Below are positions 15,679 to 27,259 of a stretch of DNA of 64,000 nucleotides, one piece after another. The notes beneath the pieces are model-generated. The model made no database searches. It worked only from the letters and a program-made list of their open reading frames with translations, and was not told the origin of the DNA. Within the stretch, counting starts at the first letter, position 1; each line of letters begins with the position of its first letter. Position numbers and translations under genes: made by a program. Location: NCBI RefSeq assembly GCF_014205055.1, contig NZ_JACHMS010000001.1:1178001-1242000 (forward strand). The letters are read 5' to 3'. The stretch comes from Streptomyces luteogriseus. Its GTDB lineage: Bacteria > Actinomycetota > Actinomycetes > Streptomycetales > Streptomycetaceae.

Positions 15679-17073
15679 ATGAGCGACACCACCGGCACCT
15701 GGCGCAGACGGCGCCCGCTGCGGCGGGCGTTCGTCGCCGTCGTCAGCACGCTCGGCCTAGCGGCCGCCGCCTCCGCGGTCGCCACCCCGTCCGCGACCGC
15801 CTCCGCGCCGACGCCCCCATCGGGCTGGACGCAGCTGTTCGTGGACGACTTCAACGGCGCCGCCGGCACCGGCGTCAACACCTCCGACTGGCAGTACGCG
15901 ACCGGCAGGGGTTATCCGGGCGGCCCCACGGGCTGGGGCACCGGCGAGATCGAGACGATGACGAACAGCACGGACAACGTCGCGCTCGACGGCAACGGCA
16001 ACCTGCGCATCACGCCCCGGCGGGACGCCGCCGGCAACTGGACCTCCGGCCGGATCGAGACCAACCGCACCGACTTCCGGCCCCCGGCCGGCGGCAAGCT
16101 CCGCGTCGAGTCGCGCATCCAGGTGCCGAACGTCACCGGCGCCGCCGCCAAGGGCTACTGGCCGGCGTTCTGGATGCTGGGCGCCCCGTACCGCGGCAAC
16201 TACTGGAACTGGCCGGCGGTCGGCGAGCTGGACATCATGGAGAACACCCAGGGCATGAACACGGTGTTCGCGACGATGCACTGCGGCACTTCCCCGGGCG
16301 GCCCCTGCAACGAGACCAGCGGCATCGGCGGTTCGACCACCTGTCAGGGCACCTCCTGCCAGGCCGGCTTCCACACGTACCGGATGGAGTGGGACCGCTC
16401 CACGAGCGTCGAGGAGATCCGCTTCTACCTCGACGGCGTCAATTACCACACCGTGCGCGCCGATCAGGTCGACGCGACGACCTGGAAGAACGCCACCGAC
16501 CACGGCTTCTTCGTCATCCTGAACGTCGCGATGGGCGGCGGCTTCCCCGACGCGTTCGGCGGCGGCCCGGACGCCGGGACGCAGCCGGGCCACGCCATGG
16601 TCGTCGACTACGTGCAGGTGCTGTCGTCCGGCGGCGGCACCACACCCCCGCCGACCGGGAACCGCGACGCCTACTCCGCCGTCCAGGCCGAGTCCTTCGA
16701 CGGCCAGTCCGGCGTGATCACCGAGACGACGGCCGACTCCGGCGGCGGGCAGAACGTCGGCGCGCTCGCAAACGGCGACTGGCTGCACTTCAAGGGCGTG
16801 AACTTCGGCTCCTCGGCGGCCCGGCAGTTCAGCGCCCGGGTCGCGAGCGGAGCGGCCGGCGGCGTCAGCGGGCTGGTCGAGGTGCGGCTGGACAGCCGCG
16901 GCAACGCGCCCGTCGGGAGCTTCGCGGTCGGCAACACCGGGGGCTGGCAGTCATGGAAGACCGTCCCGGCGAACATCAGCGCCGTGACGGGCACGCACGA
17001 CGTGTATCTGACCTTCACCAGCGGTCAGCCGGCGGACTTCGTGAACGTCAACTGGTTCACCTTCGGGCACTGA
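15679..17073 (+). CDS. secreted GH16 endo-beta-1,3-glucanase with CBM6
   Basis: 464 aa. Residues 1-42 are an Arg-rich, hydrophobic signal peptide ending in Ala-rich sequence. The GH16 catalytic domain spans about 48-320; the signature GELDIMENTQ gives Glu183 as nucleophile, Asp185 as helper and Glu188 as acid/base, and the bulged E-x-D-x-x-E spacing is the laminarinase type. A Gly/Pro/Thr linker (GGGTTPPPTGN) leads to a CBM6-like domain (about 335-464) with AVQAESF, GDWLHF and VNWFTF. Likely hydrolyses beta-1,3-glucans such as laminarin, callose or fungal wall. Control by a LacI-type repressor is indicated by the operators upstream. Confidence 0.92.
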   Translation: MSDTTGTWRRRRPLRRAFVAVVSTLGLAAAASAVATPSATASAPTPPSGWTQLFVDDFNGAAGTGVNTSDWQYATGRGYPGGPTGWGTGEIETMTNSTDNVALDGNGNLRITPRRDAAGNWTSGRIETNRTDFRPPAGGKLRVESRIQVPNVTGAAAKGYWPAFWMLGAPYRGNYWNWPAVGELDIMENTQGMNTVFATMHCGTSPGGPCNETSGIGGSTTCQGTSCQAGFHTYRMEWDRSTSVEEIRFYLDGVNYHTVRADQVDATTWKNATDHGFFVILNVAMGGGFPDAFGGGPDAGTQPGHAMVVDYVQVLSSGGGTTPPPTGNRDAYSAVQAESFDGQSGVITETTADSGGGQNVGALANGDWLHFKGVNFGSSAARQFSARVASGAAGGVSGLVEVRLDSRGNAPVGSFAVGNTGGWQSWKTVPANISAVTGTHDVYLTFTSGQPADFVNVNWFTFGH

Positions 17074-17084
17074 CGGCTCTCGCG

Positions 17085-17115
17085 AGGGGCTCCACGCGTG
17101 CGTGGGGCCCCTTTT
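17085..17115 (+). terminator. rho-independent terminator after GH16
   Basis: A 13-bp stem (AGGGGCTCCACGC with its complement, one G-U pair) closes a very short loop and is followed by TTTT. It sits 12 nt after the GH16 stop and before the convergent AraC gene. Confidence 0.75.
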
Positions 17116-17163
17116 ACGCTTTCCGCGCGCGAGGGGAGCCCCTTTCGCCGCTGCCCGCCGCCG

Positions 17164-18060
17164 TCAGCGCAGTTCCGCCCGGAACGCCGCCGGTGTCTGG
17201 TCGGTGTGCTGGTGGAAGAACTTGGAGAAGTTCGCGGCGTCGGGGAAGCCGACCGCCACGCCGACCCGGCCGATGGGCAGTTCGGTGTGGGCGAGGAGCC
17301 GTTTGGCCTCGAGGACCACGCGCTTGTCGATGAAGGCCTTGGGGGTCTCACCGGTCGCGGCGCGCACCGCCCGGACCAGGGTGCGGCGGGAGTAGCCGAG
17401 CGCGTCGGCGTAGGCGCTGACGCTGTGGTTGGTGGCGAAGTCCCGCTCCACCGCGTCCCGGAAGAGGGTGAAGGTGGAGTCGGACCGCTGCCGCAGGGCC
17501 TGCGCCGAACTCGCCGCGAGGTGGGCGAGCCGCAGCAGGAACGCCGTCAGCGTGTGGCGCAGGACGGCGGTGTGCAGGCTCAGCGGGAGCGTGGAGTTGT
17601 CCTCGTACTCGCGCAGCAGCTGGGCCAGCGCGGCCCGGAGACCGGCGAGTTGGGGCGCGTCGGGGCGCAGCAGGGGCGGCAGGTCGTAGCGGTAGAGGCC
17701 GGTGGCCTCCACGGTCGAGCGGGGCAGGAAGCCGGGCTGCATGGTCAGCACGGTTCCGCGGTACTCGCTGCTGCGCGAGAAGCGGTGGACCTGCCCCGGG
17801 CGGATCCACAGCAGGTCCCCGGCCATGGCCTCGTACTCGGTGAAGTCGACCATGTGCCGGACCGGGCCCGCGCCGAACAGCATCACGACGTGGAAGTCGA
17901 TGCGGTGCACACGCTCCAGGGGCGCGTCGGCGTGCCAGGTGCGGCCGGTCCCCATCGGGCCGATCTGCATGCCGACGCCACCGACGCTGAGCTCGACCGG
18001 GAAGGGGAAGGTATCGATCCCGTCGCCGCCTTGGATGCTTCTGTCCACGATGTCCACCAA
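17164..18060 (-). CDS. AraC-family transcriptional regulator
   Basis: 298 aa. N-terminal cupin-like sensor (about 1-170) and C-terminal double helix-turn-helix: SVSAYADALGYSRRTLVRAV followed by GRVGVAVGFPDAANFSKFF, both hallmarks of AraC/XylS. It converges on the GH16 gene and diverges from the pentose-phosphate operon over a 157-bp region containing a 15-bp palindrome, so it may regulate tkt and the genes behind it, or itself. The sensor half has an HxxxFH-like cupin core (HRIDFHVV). Effector unknown. Confidence 0.88.
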   Translation of the reverse strand: MVDIVDRSIQGGDGIDTFPFPVELSVGGVGMQIGPMGTGRTWHADAPLERVHRIDFHVVMLFGAGPVRHMVDFTEYEAMAGDLLWIRPGQVHRFSRSSEYRGTVLTMQPGFLPRSTVEATGLYRYDLPPLLRPDAPQLAGLRAALAQLLREYEDNSTLPLSLHTAVLRHTLTAFLLRLAHLAASSAQALRQRSDSTFTLFRDAVERDFATNHSVSAYADALGYSRRTLVRAVRAATGETPKAFIDKRVVLEAKRLLAHTELPIGRVGVAVGFPDAANFSKFFHQHTDQTPAAFRAELR

Positions 18061-18149
18061 GTACCCCTCGTCCCGCCCCGCTCGCGTGCCCTGCTGCCGG
18101 CGGGTGTCCCACTTTCACCACAGGCTGGCACACGCCGACCTTCCGCCAT

Positions 18150-18164
18150 AAAAGTCAGACTTTT
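18150..18164. promoter_or_regulatory. 15-bp palindrome upstream of tkt
   Basis: AAAAGTCAGACTTTT is a perfect odd-length palindrome in a strikingly AT-rich patch; GTCAGAC recurs at 18177-18183. It is followed directly by TAATTT (18164-18169), which fits a -10 box, so it would occupy the -35/-10 interval of the tkt promoter. Likely a regulator site, perhaps for the divergent AraC protein, although AraC sites are more often direct repeats. Confidence 0.6.
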
Positions 18165-18217
18165 AATTTTGAACACGTCAGACCAGCAACTTCGCTCCCA
18201 CCGAGGACTTCTTGAAG

Positions 18218-20293
<2,076 letters not shown>

Positions 20294-20312
20294 TCCGACC
20301 GCCCGAAAGAAG

Positions 20313-21458
20313 ATGATCACTGTGACCGAAGCGACCGCGAGCGCGGGAGCACTGAAGCGCCTGTCCGACGAGGGCGTGTCGATCTGGCTCGACGACCTGT
20401 CGCGCCGGCGGATCGAGTCCGGCGACCTGGCCGAGCTCGTCGCCACGAGGAACGTCGTCGGCGTCACCACCAACCCGTCCATCTTCCAGGCCGCCATCGG
20501 CTCGGGCGCGGGCTACGAGGAGCAGCTCGCCGACCTGGCGGTGCGCGGGGTGACCGTGGACGAGGCCGTGCGGATGATGACGACCGCCGACGTCCGCGCC
20601 GCCGCCGACGTCCTGCGGCCGGTGTACGAGGCGACCGGCGGCCGGGACGGCCGGGTCTCCATCGAGGTCGACCCGCGCCTGGCCTACGACACGACGGCGA
20701 CCGTCGCCGAGGCCCGCCAGCTGGCCTGGCTGGTGGACCGTCCCAACGTGATGATCAAGATCCCGGCGACGAAGGCGGGCCTGCCGGCGATCACCGAGGT
20801 GATCGGCGCGGGCATCAGCGTGAACGTGACGCTGATCTTCTCCCTGGAGCGCTACCGCGAGGTGATGGACGCCTATGTCGCCGGCCTGGAGAAGGCCCGG
20901 GCGGCCGGTCTCGACCTGTCGGGCATTCACTCGGTCGCGTCGTTCTTCGTCTCCCGTGTGGACTCCGAGATCGACAAGCGGCTGACGCTGCTGGGCACCG
21001 ACGAGGCCCTCGCCCTGAAGGGCCGGGCGGCCCTCGCCAACGCGCGGCTCGCCTACGAGGCGTACGAGCACGTCTTCTCCGGGGCGCGCTGGCAGGCCCT
21101 GGGCGGGGCCCGTGCGAACCGGCAGCGCCCCCTTTGGGCCTCCACCGGTGTGAAGGACCCCGCATACAAGGACACCCTGTACGTGGACGAACTGGTCGCC
21201 CCCGGCACGGTCAACACCATGCCGGAGGCCACGCTGAAGGCCGTCGCCGACCACGGTGACGTCCAGGGCGACACGGTCACCGGCGGTTATGCCCAGGCCC
21301 GCGCCGACCTGGCGGCCGTCGAACGGCTCGGCATTGCATACGACGAGGTGGTGCGGCAACTGGAGGACGAGGGCGTGGCCAAGTTCGCGGTGGCCTGGCA
21401 GGACCTGCTGGACGCGGTCACCAAGTCCTTGAACAGCGAGGGAGTTGACGCGGAATGA
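20313..21458 (+). CDS. tal: transaldolase
   Basis: 381 aa, the long actinobacterial type. Visible: [28 protein letters not shown], the Schiff-base lysine in [12 protein letters not shown], and [11 protein letters not shown]. Exchanges dihydroxyacetone units between sedoheptulose-7-P and erythrose-4-P. Start is ambiguous: ATG 20313 has AAGAAG directly against it, whereas GTG 20322 (three codons on) is 9 nt after the same element; the longer form is listed. Its stop overlaps zwf by ATGA. Confidence 0.95.
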   Translation: MITVTEATASAGALKRLSDEGVSIWLDDLSRRRIESGDLAELVATRNVVGVTTNPSIFQAAIGSGAGYEEQLADLAVRGVTVDEAVRMMTTADVRAAADVLRPVYEATGGRDGRVSIEVDPRLAYDTTATVAEARQLAWLVDRPNVMIKIPATKAGLPAITEVIGAGISVNVTLIFSLERYREVMDAYVAGLEKARAAGLDLSGIHSVASFFVSRVDSEIDKRLTLLGTDEALALKGRAALANARLAYEAYEHVFSGARWQALGGARANRQRPLWASTGVKDPAYKDTLYVDELVAPGTVNTMPEATLKAVADHGDVQGDTVTGGYAQARADLAAVERLGIAYDEVVRQLEDEGVAKFAVAWQDLLDAVTKSLNSEGVDAE

Positions 21459-23134
21459 GCGAGGGCATCCCCCAGACGGCCGAACAGGAGACCAAGGGCA
21501 CCAAGGAGGAGAAGGAGGCCCGGGCCGCACAGGAGGCGGCCGGGGTCGAGCAGACCGGGGTGAGCGGCACGGCGGAGGCCGCCCCGGCCCCGTACCGCGC
21601 CGACACCGACACCGACTTCAGTAACCCGCTGCGCGACCCGCGCGATCGCCGCCTGCCCATGATCGCGGGTCCCTCCGGGCTCGTCATCTTCGGCGTCACC
21701 GGCGACCTGTCCCGCAAGAAGCTGATGCCGGCCGTGTACGACCTGGCCAACCGCGGGCTGCTGCCGCCGGGCTTCTCCCTGGTGGGGTTCGCCCGCCGGG
21801 ACTGGGAGGACCAGGACTTCGCGCAGGTGGTGCACGACGCGGTCCGCGAGCACGCCCGGACGCCGTTCCGGGAGGAGGTCTGGCAGCAGCTCGCCGAGGG
21901 CATGCGGTTCATCCCCGGCGACTTCGACGACGACACGGCGTTCAAGCAGCTGCGCTCCGCCGTGGAGGAGCTGGACGCCTCCCGGGGCACCAGCGGCAAC
22001 TACGCCTTCTACCTGTCGGTGCCGCCGAAGTTCTTCCCGAAGGTCGTCCAGCAGCTGAAGAAGCACAAGCTGGCCGACGCCCCCGAGGGCTCCTGGCGCC
22101 GGGCGGTCATCGAGAAGCCGTTCGGGCACGACCTGGGGTCGGCCGAGGAGCTCAACCGGATCGTGCACGACGTGTTCGACCCGGACCAGGTCTTCCGGAT
22201 CGACCACTACCTCGGCAAGGAGACCGTCCAGAACCTCCTGGCCCTGCGCTTCGCCAACCAGATGTTCGAGCCGATCTGGAACCGGTCGTACGTCGACCAC
22301 GTGCAGATCACCATGGCCGAGGACATCGGCATCGGCGGCCGGGCCGGCTACTACGACGGCATCGGCGCCGCCCGTGACGTCATCCAGAACCATCTGCTCC
22401 AGCTCATGGCGCTCACCGCGATGGAGGAACCGGCCGCCTTCGACGCCTCCTCGCTGCTCACCGAGAAGCTGAAGGTCCTCAAGGCGGTGCGGCTGCCGCA
22501 GGACCTGGGGCAGGGCACCGTGCGCGGCCAGTACGCGGCGGCCTGGCAGGGCGGCACGAAGGTGCGCGGGTACCTGGAGGAGGACGGCATCGACCAGTCC
22601 TCCACGACCGACACGTACGCCGCGGTCCGGCTTCAGGTGGACAACCGCCGCTGGGCGGGCGTCCCGTTCTACCTGCGCACCGGCAAGCGGCTGGGCCGCC
22701 GGGTGACGGAGATCGCCGTGGTGTTCCAGCGGGCGCCGCACTCCCCGTTCGACTCGACCGCGACCGAGGAGCTGGGCTCCAACGCGATCGTCATCCGCGT
22801 CCAGCCGGACGAGGGCATGACCGTCCGCTTCGGCTCGAAGGTGCCGGGCACGTCGATGGAGATCCGGGACGTCACGATGGACTTCGCCTACGGCGAGTCG
22901 TTCACCGAATCGAGCCCCGAGGCGTACGAACGGCTGATCCTTGACGTCCTCCTGGGCGACGCCAACCTGTTCCCCCGTCCCCAGGAAGTGGAAGAGTCCT
23001 GGAAGATCCTCGACCCGATCGAGCAGTACTGGGCCACGCACGGCCGGCCCGCGCAGTACGCCTCGGGCAGCTGGGGACCCGAGGAGGCAGACGAGATGCT
23101 CGCACGAGACGGACGGAGCTGGCGCAGGCCATGA
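21455..23134 (+). CDS. zwf: glucose-6-phosphate 1-dehydrogenase
   Basis: 559 aa. NADP motif [20 protein letters not shown] near 76-95 and the active site [13 protein letters not shown]. Oxidises glucose-6-phosphate to 6-phosphogluconolactone. Compared with typical Zwf (about 500 aa) there is an extra N-terminal stretch of about 65 residues rich in Glu, Lys, Ala and Thr, predicted disordered, before [12 protein letters not shown]. No better in-frame start is obvious at the core boundary and the ATGA overlap with tal supports 21455. Partnered by opcA next door. Confidence 0.95.
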   Translation: MSEGIPQTAEQETKGTKEEKEARAAQEAAGVEQTGVSGTAEAAPAPYRADTDTDFSNPLRDPRDRRLPMIAGPSGLVIFGVTGDLSRKKLMPAVYDLANRGLLPPGFSLVGFARRDWEDQDFAQVVHDAVREHARTPFREEVWQQLAEGMRFIPGDFDDDTAFKQLRSAVEELDASRGTSGNYAFYLSVPPKFFPKVVQQLKKHKLADAPEGSWRRAVIEKPFGHDLGSAEELNRIVHDVFDPDQVFRIDHYLGKETVQNLLALRFANQMFEPIWNRSYVDHVQITMAEDIGIGGRAGYYDGIGAARDVIQNHLLQLMALTAMEEPAAFDASSLLTEKLKVLKAVRLPQDLGQGTVRGQYAAAWQGGTKVRGYLEEDGIDQSSTTDTYAAVRLQVDNRRWAGVPFYLRTGKRLGRRVTEIAVVFQRAPHSPFDSTATEELGSNAIVIRVQPDEGMTVRFGSKVPGTSMEIRDVTMDFAYGESFTESSPEAYERLILDVLLGDANLFPRPQEVEESWKILDPIEQYWATHGRPAQYASGSWGPEEADEMLARDGRSWRRP

Positions 23135-24066
23135 AGATCGACCTGACCGACACCACGGCAAGCAAGATCAACAAGGCGCTGGTACAGGGGCGCCGCGCCA
23201 TCGGCACCCCCGCGGTGGGCATGGTCCTGACGATGGTGATCGTCACGGACGAGGAGAACGCCTACGACGCGATCAAGGCGGCCGAGGAGGCCTCGCACGA
23301 GCACCCCTCGCGCACCCTGGTCGTCATCAAGCGCCATGCCCGCACCCCGCGCGACCGCCAGTCCTCCCGGCTGGACGCCGAGGTCCGCGTGGGCGCCGAC
23401 GCGGGCACCGGCGAGACCGTGATCCTCAGGACCTACGGCGAGGTGTCCGACCACGCCGACTCGGTGGTGCTGCCGTTGCTGCTGCCGGACGCGCCGGTGG
23501 TGGTGTGGTGGCCGGTGGACGCCCCCGAGGTGCCCTCCAAGGACCCGCTCGGGGCGCTGGCCCAACGGCGGATCACCGACCTGTACGCCGTGGAGAACCC
23601 GCTGGAGACGCTCCAGGCCCGGGTCCGTGCCTACGCGCCCGGTGACACCGACCTCGCCTGGACCCGGCTGACGCCCTGGCGTTCGATGCTGGCCGCGGCG
23701 CTGGACCAGGCCCGGGTGCGGATCGTCTCGGCGGCGGTGGAGGCCGAGGCCGAGAACCCGGCCGCCGAGCTGCTGGCCCGCTGGCTGGAGGCGCGGCTGC
23801 ACGTCCGGGTCGACCGGGTGGTCACCGCCGGGCCGGTCGTCACGGCCGTACGCCTGGGCACCGAGAACGGCGAGATCGTCATCGACCGCCCCGAGGGGCC
23901 GCTGGCCACGCTGAGCCTGCCGGGCCAGCCGTCGCGCACCCTCGCCCTGAAGGTCCGTGCCACCTCCGAACTCATCGCCGAGGAGCTGCGGCGCCTCGAC
24001 GCGGACGAGATGTACGCCATCGCCCTGAACGGCGAGGCAACCGAGGAGACCCCCGCTCATGTCTGA
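23131..24066 (+). CDS. opcA: glucose-6-phosphate dehydrogenase assembly protein OpcA
   Basis: 311 aa. OpcA pattern: [31 protein letters not shown] (seen as [18 protein letters not shown]), [10 protein letters not shown] and [13 protein letters not shown]. In actinobacteria OpcA is needed for assembly and redox control of Zwf. ATG 23131 overlaps the zwf stop (ATGA), so the two are made in step. No enzymatic motif is expected. Confidence 0.94.
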   Translation: MKIDLTDTTASKINKALVQGRRAIGTPAVGMVLTMVIVTDEENAYDAIKAAEEASHEHPSRTLVVIKRHARTPRDRQSSRLDAEVRVGADAGTGETVILRTYGEVSDHADSVVLPLLLPDAPVVVWWPVDAPEVPSKDPLGALAQRRITDLYAVENPLETLQARVRAYAPGDTDLAWTRLTPWRSMLAAALDQARVRIVSAAVEAEAENPAAELLARWLEARLHVRVDRVVTAGPVVTAVRLGTENGEIVIDRPEGPLATLSLPGQPSRTLALKVRATSELIAEELRRLDADEMYAIALNGEATEETPAHV

Positions 24067-25723
24067 CTCCCCCTCCGGTTCCCCGAGGCTCGACCGGCGT
24101 CCCGAGTGGACCGCCCTGGAGGACCACCGCACGGACGCCCTGCCGCAGCCCGATCTGCGGGAGCTGTTCGCGGCGGACCCGGGACGCGCCGAACGTTACG
24201 TCGTGCGCGTGGGCGACCTGCGCATCGACTACTCCAAGCACCTGGTCACCGACGAGACGCTGGCCCTGCTCCAGGAGCTGGCCACGGCCACCGATGTCTT
24301 CGGGCTCCGGGACGCGATGTTCCGCGGCGAGAGGATCAACACCACCGAGGACCGGGCCGTGCTGCACACCGCGCTGCGCGCCCCGCGGGACGCCGTCATC
24401 GAGGTCGACGGCGAGAACGTCGTCCCGGGTGTGCACGCCGTGCTCGACAAGATGGCCGCATTCGCCGACCGGGTGCGCTCCGGCGAGTGGACCGGCCACA
24501 CCGGCAGGCGCATCCGCAACGTCGTCAACATCGGCATCGGCGGCTCGGACCTCGGCCCGGCGATGGCCTACGAGGCACTGCGGCCCTTCACCGACCGGGA
24601 TCTGACGTTCCGTTTCGTGTCGAACGTGGACGGCGCCGACCTGCACGAGGCGGTGCGCGACCTGGACCCGGCGGAGACCCTGTTCATCGTCGCGTCCAAG
24701 ACCTTCACCACGATCGAGACGATCACGAACGCCACCTCGGCGCGCTCCTGGCTGCTCAAGGGGCTGGGCGGCGACGAGAAGGCGGTGGCGAAGCACTTCG
24801 TCGCGCTGTCGACCAACGCGGAGAAGGTCGCCGGCTTCGGTATCGACGTCGACAACATGTTCGAGTTCTGGGACTGGGTCGGCGGCCGCTACTCGTACGA
24901 CTCCGCGATCGGCCTGTCCCTGATGATCGCGATCGGCCCGGACCGCTTCCGGGAGATGCTCGACGGCTTCCGCATCGTCGACGAGCACTTCCGCAACGCC
25001 CCGGCCGAGGCCAACGCCCCCCTGCTGCTGGGCCTGCTGGGCATCTGGTACGGCAACTTCCACGACGCCCAGTCGCACGCCGTCCTGCCCTACAGCCACT
25101 ACCTGTCCAAGTTCACCGCCTACCTCCAGCAGCTCGACATGGAGTCCAACGGCAAGTCGGTGGACCGCGACGGAAAGCCGGTGGAGTGGCAGACCGGGCC
25201 GGTGGTGTGGGGCACGCCCGGCACCAACGGGCAGCACGCCTACTACCAGTTGATCCACCAGGGCACCAAGCTCATCCCGGCCGACCTGATCGGCTTCGCC
25301 CGGCCCGTCGCCGAGCTGAGCGGCGAACTGAAGGCCCAGCACGACCTGCTGATGGCCAACCTGTTCGCGCAGGGGCAGGCGCTCGCCTTCGGCAAGACCG
25401 CCGAGGAGGTACGCGCGGAGGGCGTGCCCGAAGAGCAGGTTCCGCACCGCACATTCCGGGGCAACCACCCGACCACGACGATCCTGGCCACCGAACTGAG
25501 CCCGTCGGTCCTCGGCCAGCTGATCGCCCTCTACGAGCACAAGGTGTTCGTGCAGGGCGCCGTCTGGAACATCGACTCCTTCGACCAGTGGGGCGTCGAG
25601 CTCGGCAAGGTCCTCGCCAAGCGCGTCGAGCCCGCCCTGACCGAGGGCGCGGACGTCCCCGGTCTCGACCCGTCCACGGCCGCGCTGGTGGCCGCCTACC
25701 GCACACTTCGGGAAGTGAACTGA
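24059..25723 (+). CDS. pgi: glucose-6-phosphate isomerase
   Basis: 554 aa. Both PGI signatures are present: [20 protein letters not shown] and the C-terminal [31 protein letters not shown] binds phosphate. Interconverts glucose-6-P and fructose-6-P. Starts 8 nt inside opcA. Its presence in the pentose-phosphate operon allows carbon returned as fructose-6-P to cycle back into Zwf, giving full oxidation for NADPH. Confidence 0.96.
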   Translation: MSDSPSGSPRLDRRPEWTALEDHRTDALPQPDLRELFAADPGRAERYVVRVGDLRIDYSKHLVTDETLALLQELATATDVFGLRDAMFRGERINTTEDRAVLHTALRAPRDAVIEVDGENVVPGVHAVLDKMAAFADRVRSGEWTGHTGRRIRNVVNIGIGGSDLGPAMAYEALRPFTDRDLTFRFVSNVDGADLHEAVRDLDPAETLFIVASKTFTTIETITNATSARSWLLKGLGGDEKAVAKHFVALSTNAEKVAGFGIDVDNMFEFWDWVGGRYSYDSAIGLSLMIAIGPDRFREMLDGFRIVDEHFRNAPAEANAPLLLGLLGIWYGNFHDAQSHAVLPYSHYLSKFTAYLQQLDMESNGKSVDRDGKPVEWQTGPVVWGTPGTNGQHAYYQLIHQGTKLIPADLIGFARPVAELSGELKAQHDLLMANLFAQGQALAFGKTAEEVRAEGVPEEQVPHRTFRGNHPTTTILATELSPSVLGQLIALYEHKVFVQGAVWNIDSFDQWGVELGKVLAKRVEPALTEGADVPGLDPSTAALVAAYRTLREVN

Positions 25724-25724
25724 C

Positions 25725-26609
25725 ATGCAGATCGGTCTTGTGGGTCTCGGCAAGATGGGCGGCAACATGCGCGAGCGCCTGCGCAACGCCGGCCACACCG
25801 TCATCGGCTACGACACCGACCCCGAGAAGTCCGACGTCGCCAGCCTGGCCGACCTCGTCAACCAGTTGGAGGCGCCGCGCACGGTCTGGGTCATGGTCCC
25901 GGCCGGCGACCCCACCCAGCACGTCATCGACCGTCTGGCGGACCTCCTCAAGCCGTACGACACGGTGGTCGACGGCGGCAACTCGCGCTGGACGGACGAC
26001 GAGAAGCACGCCGAGGAGCTGAGCAAGCGCGGCATCGGCTTCGTCGACGCCGGCGTCTCCGGCGGCGTGTGGGGCCTGAAGAACGGCTACGCCCTGATGG
26101 TCGGCGGCGAGAAGGAGTACGTCGACCGGCTGCGGCCGATCTTCGAGGCGCTCAAGCCGGAGGGCCCGTACGGCTTCGTCCACGCGGGCAAGGTGGGCGC
26201 CGGGCACTTCGCGAAGATGGTCCACAACGGCATCGAGTACGCGATGATGCAGGCCTACGCCGAGGGCTGGGAGCTGCTGGAGGCCGTGGACTCGGTGGAC
26301 AACGTCCGCGAGGTGTTCCGCTCCTGGCAGGACGGCACCGTCATCCGCTCCTGGCTGCTCGACCTGGCGGTGGACGCCCTGGACGAGGACGAGCACCTGG
26401 AGGAGCTCCGGGGCTACGCCCAGGACTCCGGTGAGGGACGCTGGACGGTGGAGGCCGCGATCGACAACTCCGTACCGCTGCCCGCGATCACCGCCTCCCT
26501 CTACTCCCGGTTCGCCTCCCGGCAGGACGACTCGCCGCAGATGAAGATGATCGCGGCGCTGCGCAACCAGTTCGGCGGCCACGCCGTCGAGTCCGCGAAG
26601 AAGGCGTAG
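25725..26609 (+). CDS. gnd: 6-phosphogluconate dehydrogenase, decarboxylating (short type)
   Basis: 294 aa, the short GndA-like form rather than the 470-residue form. Rossmann motif GLVGLGKMGGNM, VDGGNSRWTD, DAGVSGGVWGLKNGY and KMVHNGIEYAMM with the catalytic Lys and Asn. Converts 6-phosphogluconate to ribulose-5-P and CO2. The short form is often NAD-linked, and Asp32-type residues after strand two (VIGYDTDPEKS) agree with that. Begins 1 nt after pgi. Confidence 0.94.
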   Translation: MQIGLVGLGKMGGNMRERLRNAGHTVIGYDTDPEKSDVASLADLVNQLEAPRTVWVMVPAGDPTQHVIDRLADLLKPYDTVVDGGNSRWTDDEKHAEELSKRGIGFVDAGVSGGVWGLKNGYALMVGGEKEYVDRLRPIFEALKPEGPYGFVHAGKVGAGHFAKMVHNGIEYAMMQAYAEGWELLEAVDSVDNVREVFRSWQDGTVIRSWLLDLAVDALDEDEHLEELRGYAQDSGEGRWTVEAAIDNSVPLPAITASLYSRFASRQDDSPQMKMIAALRNQFGGHAVESAKKA

Positions 26610-26612
26610 GAC

Positions 26613-27200
26613 GTGGGTGATCTGCTGCTGGTCCGCCACGGCGAGACGGAGTGGAGCCGGAGCGGACAGCACACCAGCTTCACCGACCTGCCCCTCACCG
26701 CGCACGGTGAGGAGCAGGCCGCCTCGCTCGCCCCGCTCCTCGCGGGCCGCTCCTTCGCACTGGTCCTCACCAGCCCGCTCGGCCGCGCGGTGCGCACCGC
26801 CGAACTCGCGGGCCTGACGGGGGCAGTGCGGGACGCGGACCTGCACGAATGGCGCTACGGCGCCTACGAGGGCGTCACCACCGAGGAGATACACCGCACC
26901 CGCCCCGACTGGGACCTGTGGACCGACGGCGGGCCGCCCGGCCCCGACGGCGAGCCCGGCGAGTCCCCCGAGGAGGTCGGAGAACGCGCCGACCGGGTGC
27001 TGGCCCGGGCGGAGAAGTCGCTGCCCGAGGGCGATGTGATGCTGGTGGCGCACGGCCACTTCCTCCGCGTCCTGACGGCCCGCCGGCTGGGGCTGCCCCC
27101 GGCGCGGGGGCAGTTGTTCCGGCTGGAGACCGGCACGGTCAGCCGACTGTCGACCGAGCACGGCCGGCCCGTGATCGCGGAGTGGAACTCCAGGGCGTAA
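26613..27200 (+). CDS. histidine phosphatase family protein
   Basis: 195 aa from GTG 26613, 3 nt after gnd. The phosphoglycerate-mutase-type signature LLVRHGETEWSRSGQ supplies the catalytic His and Arg; the second His is in MLVAHGHFLRVL. It probably dephosphorylates a small sugar phosphate; being last in the pentose-phosphate operon, an intermediate or by-product of that pathway is likely. Length and motifs fit monomeric or dimeric phosphatases rather than true mutases. A hairpin follows immediately. Confidence 0.9.
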   Translation: MGDLLLVRHGETEWSRSGQHTSFTDLPLTAHGEEQAASLAPLLAGRSFALVLTSPLGRAVRTAELAGLTGAVRDADLHEWRYGAYEGVTTEEIHRTRPDWDLWTDGGPPGPDGEPGESPEEVGERADRVLARAEKSLPEGDVMLVAHGHFLRVLTARRLGLPPARGQLFRLETGTVSRLSTEHGRPVIAEWNSRA

Positions 27201-27205
27201 CGAGC

Positions 27206-27240
27206 CCCGGCCGGAGGTGAGTTGACAGCCTCCGGCCGGG
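27206..27240 (+). terminator. hairpin ending the pentose-phosphate operon
   Basis: A perfect 12-bp stem (CCCGGCCGGAGG and its complement) with an 11-nt loop, 5 nt after the phosphatase stop. There is no T-run, as is common for Streptomyces terminators. The loop holds TTGACA, the -35 box of the next gene. Confidence 0.65.
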
Positions 27241-27251
27241 CGCGTCAGAGT
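27222..27251 (+). promoter_or_regulatory. promoter giving a probable leaderless mRNA
   Basis: TTGACA (27222-27227), 18-nt spacer, CAGAGT (27246-27251). The predicted +1 is about 27258, against the ATG at 27260, and there is no ribosome site before that ATG, so the transcript is probably leaderless. Confidence 0.55.
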
Positions 27252-27259
27252 CCCCGCTG

